Shown: one piece after another, positions 16,716-25,133 of the stretch | How the letters are laid out: the number at the start of each line of letters is the position of its first letter | Numbering within the stretch: the first letter of the stretch is position 1 | Source: Mesorhizobium shangrilense | GTDB lineage: Bacteria > Pseudomonadota > Alphaproteobacteria > Rhizobiales > Rhizobiaceae | Length of the DNA stretch: 64,000 bases | Direction of reading: 5' to 3' | Assembly: GCF_028826155.1 (NCBI RefSeq) | Contig: NZ_JAQGPN010000001.1 | Span: 2,423,501 to 2,487,500 of the forward strand | Program-made: the position numbers and the translations under genes | The notes under the pieces: model-generated | Database searches by the model: none | The model's input: only the letters and a program-made list of their open reading frames with translations | What the model was told of the DNA's origin: nothing

Positions 16716-18539
16716 TCAGTCCTGCCTCAGCCGGTTGCCGAAGCGCCCGCCGCTCAGCGCAGGACCGGAAGTCGTCTCGCCGAGGGTCGGGGTCGGGCGG
16801 CGGAAGTCGCTTTCACCCGCCTGTTTCAACGGGGCAACGGCCGCCCCCGAAAGGCCCCCCTGTGGTTGGGGCTTGGGGACGTTGCGCAGCCGATCGACGA
16901 TCTCGACAAGGTCGACGTCGCGGTCGTCGGCGCCGCGCCCGTGGCGCTCCTGCGCCTTGCCTCGTCCGGGAATGCGGGACAGGTCGAGGCGCTCGAACTT
17001 CATGCGCATCGTCGTAGCGACGCCCTCGCCGAACACGATCGCCTCGCGCTGGCCCATGGAGGACAGGAACGACAGGGTGGACGCCGATGAGTCCGAGATC
17101 GCCGACTTGATGATGGCCTGGTCGATCTCGTTGGCCAGCCGCATGGTGAAGACGGTGGAGCACTGCGAGAGGATGGTCGGGTCAAGCTCGCCCGGACGCT
17201 GGGTAACCACGCCGAGATAGCAGCCGTACTTGCGGCCTTCCTTGGCGATGCGCGAGAGCGCGTGCCGGGTCGGCGCGAATCCGAGACGGGAATCCGAGGG
17301 CAGGTAGCGGTGCGCCTCCTCGCACATCAGCAGCAGCTTCAACTTGCCGTCGCTGTAGAGCGCCAGGTCAAAGGCCATGCGGGCGAGGACCGAACAGACT
17401 GCGTTGACCACTTCCGAAGGCAGGCCCGCCATCTCGAAGCAGGTGATCGGCTTGCCTTCGTGCGGCACACGGAAGATGTGGCCGATCGCCCGGTGGATGT
17501 TGTCGTCGATCATCCGCGAGTTGAACATGAAGCGATAGCGCGGATCGTTGACCGCCGCCTCGATGCGCGTGCGCAGCGCCTTCAGCGCCGGGCGGTCCTC
17601 CTTGGCGTCGAGCTGCCCCATGCGGTCGTCGATGAACTTCAAAAGGTCGGCGATCCGGTAGGGAACCGGCGTGTCGGCGGTGAGCGCGTCGGCGGTGCGT
17701 CGGATGTAGGCGCCGCCGCCGGGACTGCGGAACAGGTGCTTGGCCTGCGGGATGAAGTCGCGCAGCAGGTCGACCTCGTCCGTCTCGATCTCACGTCCGC
17801 GGAACAGAACCTCGGCGAACTCCTCGAGCCGGAACAGCCAGAAGGGGAGGTCGAGCGTATTGGTGTCGATACGAACGGCGAGCTCGGGCAAAGCCGCCGC
17901 GAATTCGTTGTGCGGATCCATCACCAGGATGCGCAGGTCGGGTCGCGCCTCGACGGCCTTGCGCATCAGCAAGGAGACCGCGGTGGATTTGCCGACGCCG
18001 GTGGTGCCGACGACGGCGAAGTGGCGGCTCAGCGTGTCGTCGATGGCGATGTTCGCGTCGATGGCCTCATCCTGTGCGAGAGTGCCGATGGTGACGCCGG
18101 AGCGGCCACCCAGGTCGTAGATGGCGGCGAGGTCGCGGGCGCGGATGCGGTGAGAGATCGCGCCAATATGGGGATAGACCGTGATGCCGCGGTCGAACAT
18201 CGGCTTGCGGGTTTCGGGATGGTCCTTGACCTCGCCGACCAACTCCACCGAGATTTCGATCGCCTTGTGCGAACTGCCCTCCCACAGGCGGTCGGCCTTG
18301 CTGACATCGTAGACGATGCCGACGGTGCGCGTCTGCTCCAGGTTGATGGAGATCATCTTGCCGACAGTCCAGTAACTCGTCGGGCTGTCGCCATCGTTGT
18401 TGTCGGGGTCGATAAGGGCGCTGATGACGGCGCGCGAGCCGTCGCATTGGACGACGTGGCCCAGCACCCGGCGGTCGGGCTGATCCAGATCACGCCGTTC
18501 TTGTGAAGTCGTCTCGCCTGTTCCGCGATCCGTGAACAT
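16716..18539 (-). CDS. HerA-like ATPase (helicase HerA domain, DUF87)
   Basis: A 607-residue cytoplasmic P-loop ATPase. The N-terminus (about 20-110) is a beta-barrel HAS-like domain (LGHVVQCDGSRAVISALID). The Walker A is VVGTTGVGKSTAVSLLM near residue 180, the Walker B is LLLMCEEAHRYLP near 400, and the sensor/arginine region is GVVTQRPGELDPTILSQC. HerA-type hexamers translocate DNA, often with a NurA nuclease; no nurA is visible beside it. The C-terminal ~70 residues are polar and poorly conserved. The start MFTDRGTG at 18539 was preferred to 18623, which adds 28 residues unlike the family. Confidence 0.85.
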   Translation of the reverse strand: MFTDRGTGETTSQERRDLDQPDRRVLGHVVQCDGSRAVISALIDPDNNDGDSPTSYWTVGKMISINLEQTRTVGIVYDVSKADRLWEGSSHKAIEISVELVGEVKDHPETRKPMFDRGITVYPHIGAISHRIRARDLAAIYDLGGRSGVTIGTLAQDEAIDANIAIDDTLSRHFAVVGTTGVGKSTAVSLLMRKAVEARPDLRILVMDPHNEFAAALPELAVRIDTNTLDLPFWLFRLEEFAEVLFRGREIETDEVDLLRDFIPQAKHLFRSPGGGAYIRRTADALTADTPVPYRIADLLKFIDDRMGQLDAKEDRPALKALRTRIEAAVNDPRYRFMFNSRMIDDNIHRAIGHIFRVPHEGKPITCFEMAGLPSEVVNAVCSVLARMAFDLALYSDGKLKLLLMCEEAHRYLPSDSRLGFAPTRHALSRIAKEGRKYGCYLGVVTQRPGELDPTILSQCSTVFTMRLANEIDQAIIKSAISDSSASTLSFLSSMGQREAIVFGEGVATTMRMKFERLDLSRIPGRGKAQERHGRGADDRDVDLVEIVDRLRNVPKPQPQGGLSGAAVAPLKQAGESDFRRPTPTLGETTSGPALSGGRFGNRLRQD

Positions 18540-18680
18540 GGTCCGCCAAGCCCTCGTAGCAAATCGGTCGAAGGCTAGCAGGGTCCGGTTAAAGTCGCGT
18601 GTGACCGCGTGGTTGAGCGGCAATTAACGGAAACGCTCCAAGTCTCCGTATTCTTCCGCCCCTCGCACCTCGGCCGGATG

Positions 18681-20486
18681 CTATTTTTTGTGATGGACAT
18701 CCTGCAGTCCGTAGACGGGCGTCGGGATGCCCTCGAGCCGCGCCTTGAGCTGCAAGGCGAGGAACAGCGAATTGTGGCGCGACTGATGCAGGTTGCCGCC
18801 GTGGAACCAGAGCGCCTCCTGTTGCGTCGGCTTCCACATGTTGCGTGGTTCGCCCTCCCATGGGCCGGGGTCGTTGGTGGTGCCCGAGCCGAGGCCCCAG
18901 ACCCTGCCGACCTTGTCGGCGGTCTCTTGGTCGACGAGGTCGGCGACCCATCCGTTCATGGAGGAGAAGCCTGTCGCGTAGACGACCAGATCGGCAGGGA
19001 TCTCCTTGCCGTCCGCCAGCACGACCCCGTTCTCGGTCAACTGCTCGACCTGGCCGTAGGCATGCTTGATCTTGCCGTCGATGATCATCTGGCTGGCGCC
19101 GATGTCGATATAGTAGCCGGAGCCGCGGCGCATGTATTTCATGAAGAGACCGGACTCGTCGTCGCCCCAGTCGATGACGAAGCCGGCGCCGGTCAGCTTC
19201 TCGTAGAAGTCGGCATCCTGCTCGCGCATCTTGGCGTAGAGCGGCTTCTGGGCGGCGCCCATCAGCTTGTATGGCATGCTGGCCCCCATGTAGTCGGCCT
19301 TCTCGACGTCGATGCCGGCCGCGACGGCCTTTTCTGAATAGAGGACACCGGTGGCGATCTCGTGCAGCGGCTCGATGCCGACAACGAGCGTCGGCGAGCG
19401 CTGGACCATTGTGACGTCCGCGCCAAGTTCGGCCAGCGCCCCGCAGATGTCGTGGGCGGAGGTGTTGGAGCCGATCACCACCGTCTTCTTGTCGACATAG
19501 CCGTCCGGGCCGGGGTGCTGCGAGGAGTGCTGCTGCTCGCCCTTGAAGGTATCGCGTCCGGGGAAGTTGGGGACGACGGCGCGGCTCGCCTGTCCGGTGG
19601 CGAAGACGAGATGCTTCGGCCGCAGGACGATCTCCTTGCCTTCGCGCTCGACGACGACGGTCCATTCCTGGGCCTTCTCGTCGTATTTCGCGCTCTTGCA
19701 GAGCGTCGAGCCCCAGAAGTTGAGCTCCATCACCTTGGCGTACATCTCCAGCCAGTCGCCGATCTTGTCCTTCGGCGAATAGACCGGCCAGTTGGGCGGG
19801 AAGGGGATGTAGGGCATATGGTCGTACCAGACCGGGTCGTGCAGGCAGAGCGACTTGTAGCGCACCCGCCAGCTGTCGCCGGGGCGTGGGTTCTTCTCGA
19901 CGATGATGGTCGGCACGTCGAGCTGCCGGAGCCGTGCGCCGAGACCCAACGCGCCCTGACCGCCGCCGATGATGACCACGTAGGGCTGGCGGGAATGGCC
20001 GAGCTCGGCGGCTTCCTCATCACGCCTTTGCGTCCACGGCTTGCCCGAGCGTCCGTTGCCCTGTGGCTTGGGGTGGCCGTTTGGCCGGCGCACGCCGGAC
20101 GGCTCCTCGTGCCCCTTTAGCTCGTCCATCGCGGTCAGCAGGGTCCAGATGCGCCCGCTGCGCGCTCGGATATGGCCGCGGCAGCGGGCGACCTCGGTCT
20201 CGAAGGTGAACCACCCCTCGAGCACGCCGTCCGCTTCGGTGGCGTCCTCCTGCGCGGAGATCGCCCAGCCGGAAGGTTTTGTCCGGCCAAGCTGGCTCTT
20301 CAGCATGTCGCGGACCTGGTCGCGGCCTTCAAGGGTCTTGATGTTCCAGGTGAAGGCGACGAGGTCGCGCCAGTAGCAGTCGTCCTCGAAGCACTCGACC
20401 GCCTTGTCGATCTCGCCTGCCGTCAGGGCGGCGCCCAACCTGTCGAGGAGATCGGAAAGCTTCTTGTTGGGCGCCTTGTCGAGCAT
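18681..20486 (-). CDS. Flavin-dependent monooxygenase with N-terminal NTF2-like domain
   Basis: A 601-residue fusion. Residues 1-125 look like an NTF2/SnoaL-like fold (MLDKAPNKKLSDLLDRLGAA...ECFEDDCYWRDLVAFTWNIK). After a polar linker comes a class B monooxygenase: FAD motif VVIIGGGQGALGLGARLR (170-187), FMO fingerprint near FPGRDTFKGEQQHSSQ (308-323), and NADPH motif VVIGSNTSAHDICGAL (336-351). It should oxygenate a small nucleophilic or carbonyl substrate with NADPH and O2. A strong GGGAGGAGG precedes the ATG. It is divergent from the XRE-cupin regulator at 20666, which probably controls it. Confidence 0.85.
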   Translation of the reverse strand: MLDKAPNKKLSDLLDRLGAALTAGEIDKAVECFEDDCYWRDLVAFTWNIKTLEGRDQVRDMLKSQLGRTKPSGWAISAQEDATEADGVLEGWFTFETEVARCRGHIRARSGRIWTLLTAMDELKGHEEPSGVRRPNGHPKPQGNGRSGKPWTQRRDEEAAELGHSRQPYVVIIGGGQGALGLGARLRQLDVPTIIVEKNPRPGDSWRVRYKSLCLHDPVWYDHMPYIPFPPNWPVYSPKDKIGDWLEMYAKVMELNFWGSTLCKSAKYDEKAQEWTVVVEREGKEIVLRPKHLVFATGQASRAVVPNFPGRDTFKGEQQHSSQHPGPDGYVDKKTVVIGSNTSAHDICGALAELGADVTMVQRSPTLVVGIEPLHEIATGVLYSEKAVAAGIDVEKADYMGASMPYKLMGAAQKPLYAKMREQDADFYEKLTGAGFVIDWGDDESGLFMKYMRRGSGYYIDIGASQMIIDGKIKHAYGQVEQLTENGVVLADGKEIPADLVVYATGFSSMNGWVADLVDQETADKVGRVWGLGSGTTNDPGPWEGEPRNMWKPTQQEALWFHGGNLHQSRHNSLFLALQLKARLEGIPTPVYGLQDVHHKK

Positions 20487-20665
20487 TGCGTGCCTCCTCC
20501 CTGAGACGACTTCCTGCCAAATCTCGCGTCACGACAACGTTTGCGCACATTGTCGAACGGCCTCCGGGGGCATGTTCGGCCGAAACCGCCCGCGGTTTCA
20601 AGCCCTCCCATTTGCCAAATGAGTGATCCACTTGCGAATCAAAGAACGGCCGATATATTGGACAC

Positions 20666-21232
20666 ATGGCTGATATGGAAGACGATACATCCGCTGGCAT
20701 TTCCCGCCGCATCCGGGCGGAGCGGACGGCGCGCGAATGGTCGCTGGCCGAACTTGCGGAACGCTCCGGCGTGTCGAAGGCCATGCTGAGCGCGATCGAG
20801 CGCGGCGACACGAGCCCGACGGCCGCGCTTCTGGTGCGGATCGCCTCTGCGTTCGACCTCACGCTTTCAGCACTCATCGCGCGCGCCGAGGTGCAGCATG
20901 GACGGTTGTTGCGCGCGGCCGAGCAGATGTCCTGGCGCGATCCTGCGACAGGCTACGTGCGCCGGCACGTCTCGCCGCCTTCGGACGGCCCGCTGGAACT
21001 GATCAGGGTGGAGATGCCGCCCGGGCAGTCGGTGCACTTGCCGGCTTCGTCCTACGTCTTCATCCGCCAGATGATCTGGCTGATGGAGGGCAGGCTCGAC
21101 TTTATCGAAGGCGGCTTCACGCACGAACTCCAGCCGGGCGACTGCCTGGAGCTCGGGCCGCCCTCGGACTGCACGTTCCACACGCCGGGACCCGCGCCGG
21201 CGGTCTATCTCGTTGCGGTGATGAGGCGTTAA
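20666..21232 (+). CDS. XRE family regulator with cupin domain
   Basis: A 188-residue regulator. The helix-turn-helix spans about residues 10-64 (ISRRIRAERTARE, SLAELAERSGVSKAMLSAIERG, PTAALLVRIASAF). The C-terminal cupin (about 105-186) has PGQSVHLPASSYVF and LQPGDCLELGPPSDCTFH. Regulators of this build usually sense a small molecule through the cupin. It is divergent from the flavin monooxygenase with 179 bases between them. A possible promoter lies just before it. Confidence 0.88.
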   Translation: MADMEDDTSAGISRRIRAERTAREWSLAELAERSGVSKAMLSAIERGDTSPTAALLVRIASAFDLTLSALIARAEVQHGRLLRAAEQMSWRDPATGYVRRHVSPPSDGPLELIRVEMPPGQSVHLPASSYVFIRQMIWLMEGRLDFIEGGFTHELQPGDCLELGPPSDCTFHTPGPAPAVYLVAVMRR

Positions 21233-21234
21233 GC

Positions 21235-21543
21235 ATGGCAAGGCGCAGGCGCATGGGCGACAACGGCGGCCCGCCGCTCGACGACTACGCGGGGCCGCCG
21301 TGGAAAGGCGGCGACCCGCACCGTTTCCTCCACTGGAAGCGCGCGCACACTGCGGCCTGGAAGCCAAAGTCTCGCGACATCGCGTTGTTCCGGCTGGCGA
21401 AGGCGGAGGCGGTCGGCCTGACCTACGAGGAATACACGCTCGAACTGCTCGAACGCGGCCGTCACCTGGGCGCGGCGGATGCGGACCGCGTGGCCGAAAT
21501 CAAACGCAAGCGGAGACGCCGAAGCGTTTCGCAAGCCGGATAG
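21235..21543 (+). CDS. Small conserved-type hypothetical protein (GDNGGPPLDD motif)
   Basis: A 102-residue basic protein starting MARRRRMGDNGGPPLDDYAG two bases after the stop of the XRE-cupin gene. The GDNGGPPLDD stretch is a motif I recall from many small rhizobial proteins of unknown function. The middle (RDIALFRLAKAEAVGLTYEEYTLELLERGRHL) reads as helices and the end is very basic (EIKRKRRRRS). Basic ends and small size would allow nucleic-acid binding, but this is a guess. It is probably co-transcribed with the regulator. Confidence 0.6.
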   Translation: MARRRRMGDNGGPPLDDYAGPPWKGGDPHRFLHWKRAHTAAWKPKSRDIALFRLAKAEAVGLTYEEYTLELLERGRHLGAADADRVAEIKRKRRRRSVSQAG

Positions 21544-21595
21544 TAGGACCAAGTCTGCCGAGGTGCGGCCAGCCTGCGCTATATTTCCGCGAGCG

Positions 21596-21991
21596 CTATT
21601 TGAAGCGCCCGTGCCGCTGCAGGACCTCGATCTTGTAGCCGTCGGGGTCTTCCACGAAGAAGAAGCGGGCGAGCAGGATGCCGTCTCGATTGAATTCGAC
21701 GATCTTTTTCGGATTGAAGCCTGCGCTCTGGAAGCGGGCGTGCTCGGCATCGAGGTCGTCGACGCTCACCGCCAGGTGGCCGTAGCCGTCGCCCAGCGCA
21801 TAAGGCTCGGTGCGACCCTTGTTGATCGTCAGCTCGAGCTCGAAATCGCTCTCACGATTGCTCAGATAGACCAGCGTGAATGTCTCGAAGTCGAGCCTGT
21901 CGGCGATCTCCAGGGCAAACGCATTGCGATAAAACGAGACCGATCGCTGTTCGTCGAGTACGCGGATCATGCTGTGAATGGCTTTGGCCAA
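21596..21991 (-). CDS. VOC family protein, lactoylglutathione lyase-like
   Basis: A 131-residue glyoxalase-fold protein. Motifs: HSMIRVLDEQRSVSFYRNAFALEI (first metal-ligand region), ELELTINKGRTEPYALGDGYGHLAVSV (Glu and His ligands) and FFVEDPDGYKIEVLQRHG (final Glu). These fit glyoxalase I, which isomerises the methylglyoxal-glutathione adduct. It starts at TTG 21991, with GGAG 8 bases upstream. It is divergent from the ilv leader region. Confidence 0.85.
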   Translation of the reverse strand: MAKAIHSMIRVLDEQRSVSFYRNAFALEIADRLDFETFTLVYLSNRESDFELELTINKGRTEPYALGDGYGHLAVSVDDLDAEHARFQSAGFNPKKIVEFNRDGILLARFFFVEDPDGYKIEVLQRHGRFK

Positions 21992-22112
21992 GATGGATCT
22001 CCGATGTCTGCCGTGCGCCGTTCGACGCGAACTGGTTGCAGCCCGTTACCATGTTTGGGCGCGGGCGTTACTACCCCATGCCGCGTTCCGGACAAAACTG
22101 CGTGGAAGGCCG

Positions 22113-22140
22113 TTGACAGCTGCGTCATGCTGACACTAAT
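22113..22140 (+). promoter_or_regulatory. Sigma-70-type promoter of the ilvBN leader
   Basis: TTGACA at 22113-22118 and ACTAAT at 22135-22140, 16 bases apart. The predicted transcript start is near 22146-22148, only 3-5 bases before the leader-peptide ATG at 22151. The leader would therefore be translated with almost no 5' untranslated region and no Shine-Dalgarno. Confidence 0.6.
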
Positions 22141-22150
22141 GTCCGCGCCC

Positions 22151-22204
22151 ATGAAGCAGACCCTCATTCTCGTAGTAGGAAGGCGCATGGGCAAGGCGGT
22201 GTAA
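22151..22204 (+). CDS. Leader peptide of the ilvBN attenuator
   Basis: A 17-residue frame, ATG to TAA, reading MKQTLILVVGRRMGKAV. Codons 5-9 are CTC ATT CTC GTA GTA, i.e. Leu-Ile-Leu-Val-Val, the three amino acids made by the pathway downstream. Ribosome stalling there under shortage would change folding of the RNA behind it. There is no ribosome binding site; the ATG lies within a few bases of the predicted transcript start, like the leaderless trpL of Sinorhizobium. The leader ends inside the first stem of the attenuator. Confidence 0.75.
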   Translation: MKQTLILVVGRRMGKAV

Positions 22205-22262
22205 CCGCCGGGCAGAACCACCCATGCGCTAAGACACAGGCTCCCTCGGGGGCCTTTTTTGT
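22183..22262 (+). terminator. Transcription attenuator upstream of ilvB
   Basis: Three structures are visible. GCGCATGGG (22183-22191) pairs perfectly with CCCATGCGC (22221-22229). Inside it, GGCGG/CCGCC (22195-22199 with 22205-22209) forms a small stem. Then AGGCTCC (22238-22244), loop CTCG, GGGGCCT (22249-22255) is followed by a run of T to 22260, a standard intrinsic terminator. It ends 66 bases before ilvB. I could not identify a clear antiterminator pairing by eye, so the switching mechanism is inferred from the leader peptide and terminator. Confidence 0.75.
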
Positions 22263-22327
22263 TGGCTTTTTTCAGATTAGACGATCAGCGAAACCGCCGA
22301 GACGGCCCGAAAGACGGAATTGAAGCG

Positions 22328-24109
22328 ATGACCGAAGCACAGCACGAGCCCAACGAAATGACGGGCGCCGAAATGGTTGTCCAGGCGCTGAAGGACAACG
22401 GGGTCAAGCATCTTTTCGGATATCCGGGCGGCGCGGTTCTGCCGATCTACGACGAACTCTTCCAGCAGGACGACATCCAGCACATCCTCGTCCGCCATGA
22501 GCAGGGAGCGGGTCATGCCGCAGAAGGCTATGCGCGTTCGACGGGCAAGGCGGGCGTCCTCCTGGTTACCTCCGGACCCGGCGCCACGAACGCCGTCACG
22601 GCGCTGCAGGATGCATTGATGGATTCGATCCCGCTGGTCTGCATCACCGGCCAGGTGCCGACGACGCTGATCGGATCCGACGCCTTCCAGGAGTGCGACA
22701 CGATTGGCATCACGCGACCCTGCACCAAGCACAACTGGCTGGTGAGGGACGTCAACGAACTGGCCGCGACCCTCCATCAGGCTTTCCATGTCGCGACGAC
22801 GGGACGGCCGGGGCCGGTCGTCGTTGACATTCCGAAGGACGTGCAGTTCGCCAGGGGGCACTATGTGTCGCCCGAGACGGCGCCGCGCACGAGCTACCAG
22901 CCCAAGGTTCAGGGTGACCTGGAGAAGATCAGAGCGGCGGTGGCGCTGATGGCGGGCGCCAAGCGGCCGATCCTCTATACAGGCGGTGGCGTCATCAATT
23001 CCGGCGCGGAAGCCAGCCACCTGCTGCGCGAATTGGTCGATCTCACCGGCTTCCCGATCACCTCGACTCTGATGGGACTCGGTGCCTATCCCGCGAGCGG
23101 CAAGAACTGGGTCGGCATGCTCGGCATGCACGGCACCTACGAGGCCAACATGGCCATGCACGACTGCGACGTGATGGTGTGCATCGGCGCGCGCTTCGAC
23201 GACCGCATCACCGGTCGCCTCAACGCCTTCTCGCCGAATTCGAAGAAGATCCACATCGACATCGATCCGTCCTCGATCAACAAGAACGTGCATGCCGACA
23301 TCGGCATCCTCGGCGACGTCGGTCGAGTGCTGGAGGATATCGTGCGGCTGTGGCGGGCCGGGCCGAAGCACGACAAGAAGACGCTCTATCCCTGGTGGGA
23401 GCAGATCGAGAAGTGGCGGGCGCGCGACTCGCTCGCCTACAAGAACAGCAACGACTTCATCATGCCGCAATACGCGATCCAACGGCTCTACGAACTGACT
23501 AAGGACCGCGACACCTACATCACCACCGAGGTCGGCCAGCACCAGATGTGGGCCGCGCAGCACTATCATTTCGAGAAGCCCAACCGCTGGATGACCAGCG
23601 GCGGCCTCGGCACGATGGGCTATGGCCTGCCGGCGGCGCTGGGCGTGCAGATCGCCCATCCGGACGCGCTGGTCATCGACATCGCCGGCGACGCCTCCGT
23701 GCAGATGACGATGCAGGAGATGAGCGCGGCGGTGCAATACGAGGCGCCGATCAAGATCTTCATCCTGAACAACCAGTACATGGGCATGGTGCGCCAGTGG
23801 CAGCAACTGCTGCACGGCAACCGGCTGTCCCACTCCTACACGGAAGCGATGCCGGATTTCGTCAAGCTTGCCGAGGCCTATGGCGGCCACGGCATCCGCT
23901 GCGAGAAGCCCGGAGATCTCGATGACGCGATCAGGGAGATGATCGACGTCAAGAAGCCGGTGCTGTTCGACTGCCGCGTGGCGAACCTCGCCAACTGCTT
24001 CCCGATGATCCCTTCGGGCAAGGCGCACAACGAGATGCTTCTGCCCGACGAGGCGACTGACGAGGCGGTGGCAAACGCGATCGACGCCAAGGGCAGGGAG
24101 CTGGTGTAG
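22328..24109 (+). CDS. ilvB: Acetolactate synthase, large (catalytic) subunit
   Basis: A 593-residue ThDP-dependent enzyme that condenses two pyruvates, or pyruvate with 2-ketobutyrate, in the first common step of valine, leucine and isoleucine synthesis. Motifs: FGYPGGAVLPIYDEL and HEQGAGHAAEGYAR (catalytic Glu), GPGATNAVTALQDALMDSIPLVCITGQVP, and the ThDP/Mg motif IAGDASVQMTMQEMSAAVQY...LNNQYMGMVRQWQ. The ATG at 22328 matches the family start; upstream sequence is leader RNA. It is controlled by the attenuator just before it and is followed by ilvN. Confidence 0.97.
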   Translation: MTEAQHEPNEMTGAEMVVQALKDNGVKHLFGYPGGAVLPIYDELFQQDDIQHILVRHEQGAGHAAEGYARSTGKAGVLLVTSGPGATNAVTALQDALMDSIPLVCITGQVPTTLIGSDAFQECDTIGITRPCTKHNWLVRDVNELAATLHQAFHVATTGRPGPVVVDIPKDVQFARGHYVSPETAPRTSYQPKVQGDLEKIRAAVALMAGAKRPILYTGGGVINSGAEASHLLRELVDLTGFPITSTLMGLGAYPASGKNWVGMLGMHGTYEANMAMHDCDVMVCIGARFDDRITGRLNAFSPNSKKIHIDIDPSSINKNVHADIGILGDVGRVLEDIVRLWRAGPKHDKKTLYPWWEQIEKWRARDSLAYKNSNDFIMPQYAIQRLYELTKDRDTYITTEVGQHQMWAAQHYHFEKPNRWMTSGGLGTMGYGLPAALGVQIAHPDALVIDIAGDASVQMTMQEMSAAVQYEAPIKIFILNNQYMGMVRQWQQLLHGNRLSHSYTEAMPDFVKLAEAYGGHGIRCEKPGDLDDAIREMIDVKKPVLFDCRVANLANCFPMIPSGKAHNEMLLPDEATDEAVANAIDAKGRELV

Positions 24110-24189
24110 TCCGCGCGTTTGAGACGCGCGCAGGACGAAACCGCGCCTTGTCGAGCATGACGTAGATCCCCAGAGGCAAAAGAGACATC

Positions 24190-24762
24190 ATGAACGCCCA
24201 TCTACAACCCACCGGCTCCGCTTACTTCATCGCCAAGGAGACCCAGAAGCCGGAGAGGCACACGCTTTCCGTGCTGGTCGACAACGAGCCGGGCGTGCTT
24301 GCCCGGGTCATCGGCCTTTTCTCGGGCCGCGGCTACAACATCGAAAGCCTCACGGTTTCCGAAACCGAGCACGAGAAGCATCTCTCCCGCATCACCATCG
24401 TCACCAGCGGGACAGCTCACGTACTGGAGCAGATCAAGCATCAGCTCGAGCGGCTGGTCCCCGTCCACCGCGTGGTCGACCTGACGGTGCGCGCCGACGA
24501 ACTGGGCGAGGGTGGGCCCCTGTCGCGCGAGCTGGCGCTGGTCAAGGTGACCGGCACGGGCGAGGCTCGCGTCGAGGCGCTCCGCCTGGCGGACGCATTT
24601 CGCGCCAAGGTGATCGACGCCAACACCGAGCACTTCATCTTCGAGATCACCGGCAAGGATTCGAAGATCGACCAGTTCATCGCCATCATGAAGCCTCTGG
24701 GCCTGACCGAGATCTGCCGCACCGGCGTTGCCGCGATGAATCGCGGTCCGCAGGGCATGTAG
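24190..24762 (+). CDS. ilvN: Acetolactate synthase, small (regulatory) subunit
   Basis: A 190-residue protein. The N-terminal ACT domain reads HTLSVLVDNEPGVLARVIGLFSGRGYNIESLTVS, the standard valine-sensing motif. The C-terminal ALS_ss_C domain contains ELALVKV and KIDQFIAIMKPLGLTEICRTGVAAMNRG. It activates IlvB and gives feedback inhibition by valine. About 80 bases separate it from ilvB; the intergenic stretch has a small CGCGCGT/ACGCGCG hairpin around 24112-24130. Confidence 0.97.
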   Translation: MNAHLQPTGSAYFIAKETQKPERHTLSVLVDNEPGVLARVIGLFSGRGYNIESLTVSETEHEKHLSRITIVTSGTAHVLEQIKHQLERLVPVHRVVDLTVRADELGEGGPLSRELALVKVTGTGEARVEALRLADAFRAKVIDANTEHFIFEITGKDSKIDQFIAIMKPLGLTEICRTGVAAMNRGPQGM

Positions 24763-24785
24763 CGGTGGTTTGAAGTCCGGGCGCG

Positions 24786-24816
24786 CCCAATGTATATACG
24801 TGGGATATACATTGGG
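24786..24816. promoter_or_regulatory. Palindromic operator of the mazEF operon
   Basis: CCCAATGTATAT (24786-24797), 7-base spacer ACGTGGG, then the exact reverse complement (24805-24816). The right arm ends with GGGAG, which doubles as the mazE ribosome binding site 8 bases before the ATG. A MazE-MazF complex bound here would block the operon. Confidence 0.65.
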
Positions 24817-24824
24817 AGCCCGGC

Positions 24825-25133
24825 ATGACCCAGGTCCAGATTTCGAAGTGGGGCAACAGTTCCGCGATCCGGCTGCCGAAAGAGGTGCTGGACGAACTCG
24901 GCCTCAAGCCAGGCCAGACGGTCGAGCTGACGGTAAAGGACGGCAAGGGCATCATCGAACCCGCCCGGCCGAAGAAGTACTCTCTCGAGTGGATTATCTC
25001 AGAAATGGATCGCCTCGGTCCGGAAAACGCACCTGAGACCGTCGAGTGGGGACCGGACGTCGGCGAGGAAATCATCGACGACGAGTACTCGAGGGGAGAG
25101 ATCACGCTCGATGACATCCTTCGAGGCCGGTGA
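24825..25133 (+). CDS. mazE: MazE-like antitoxin (AbrB/SpoVT fold)
   Basis: A 102-residue protein. Residues 3-45 (VQISKWGNSSAIRLPKEVLD, LGLKPGQTVELTVKDGKGII) are a textbook MazE/AbrB swapped-hairpin DNA-binding domain. The acidic C-terminal half (VEWGPDVGEEIIDDEY) is the flexible arm expected to bind and neutralise MazF. The gene overlaps mazF by 23 bases and sits 8 bases after a 12-7-12 palindrome, so it probably represses its own operon. Confidence 0.9.
   Translation: MTQVQISKWGNSSAIRLPKEVLDELGLKPGQTVELTVKDGKGIIEPARPKKYSLEWIISEMDRLGPENAPETVEWGPDVGEEIIDDEYSRGEITLDDILRGR

Noticed and set aside
17262..18506. A 414-codon plus-strand frame opposite the HerA-like gene
   Set aside because: No motifs; the minus strand has Walker A and B and family structure.
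22277..24028. A 583-codon minus-strand frame opposite ilvB
   Set aside because: Shadow frame of a highly conserved gene; no ribosome site or family resemblance.
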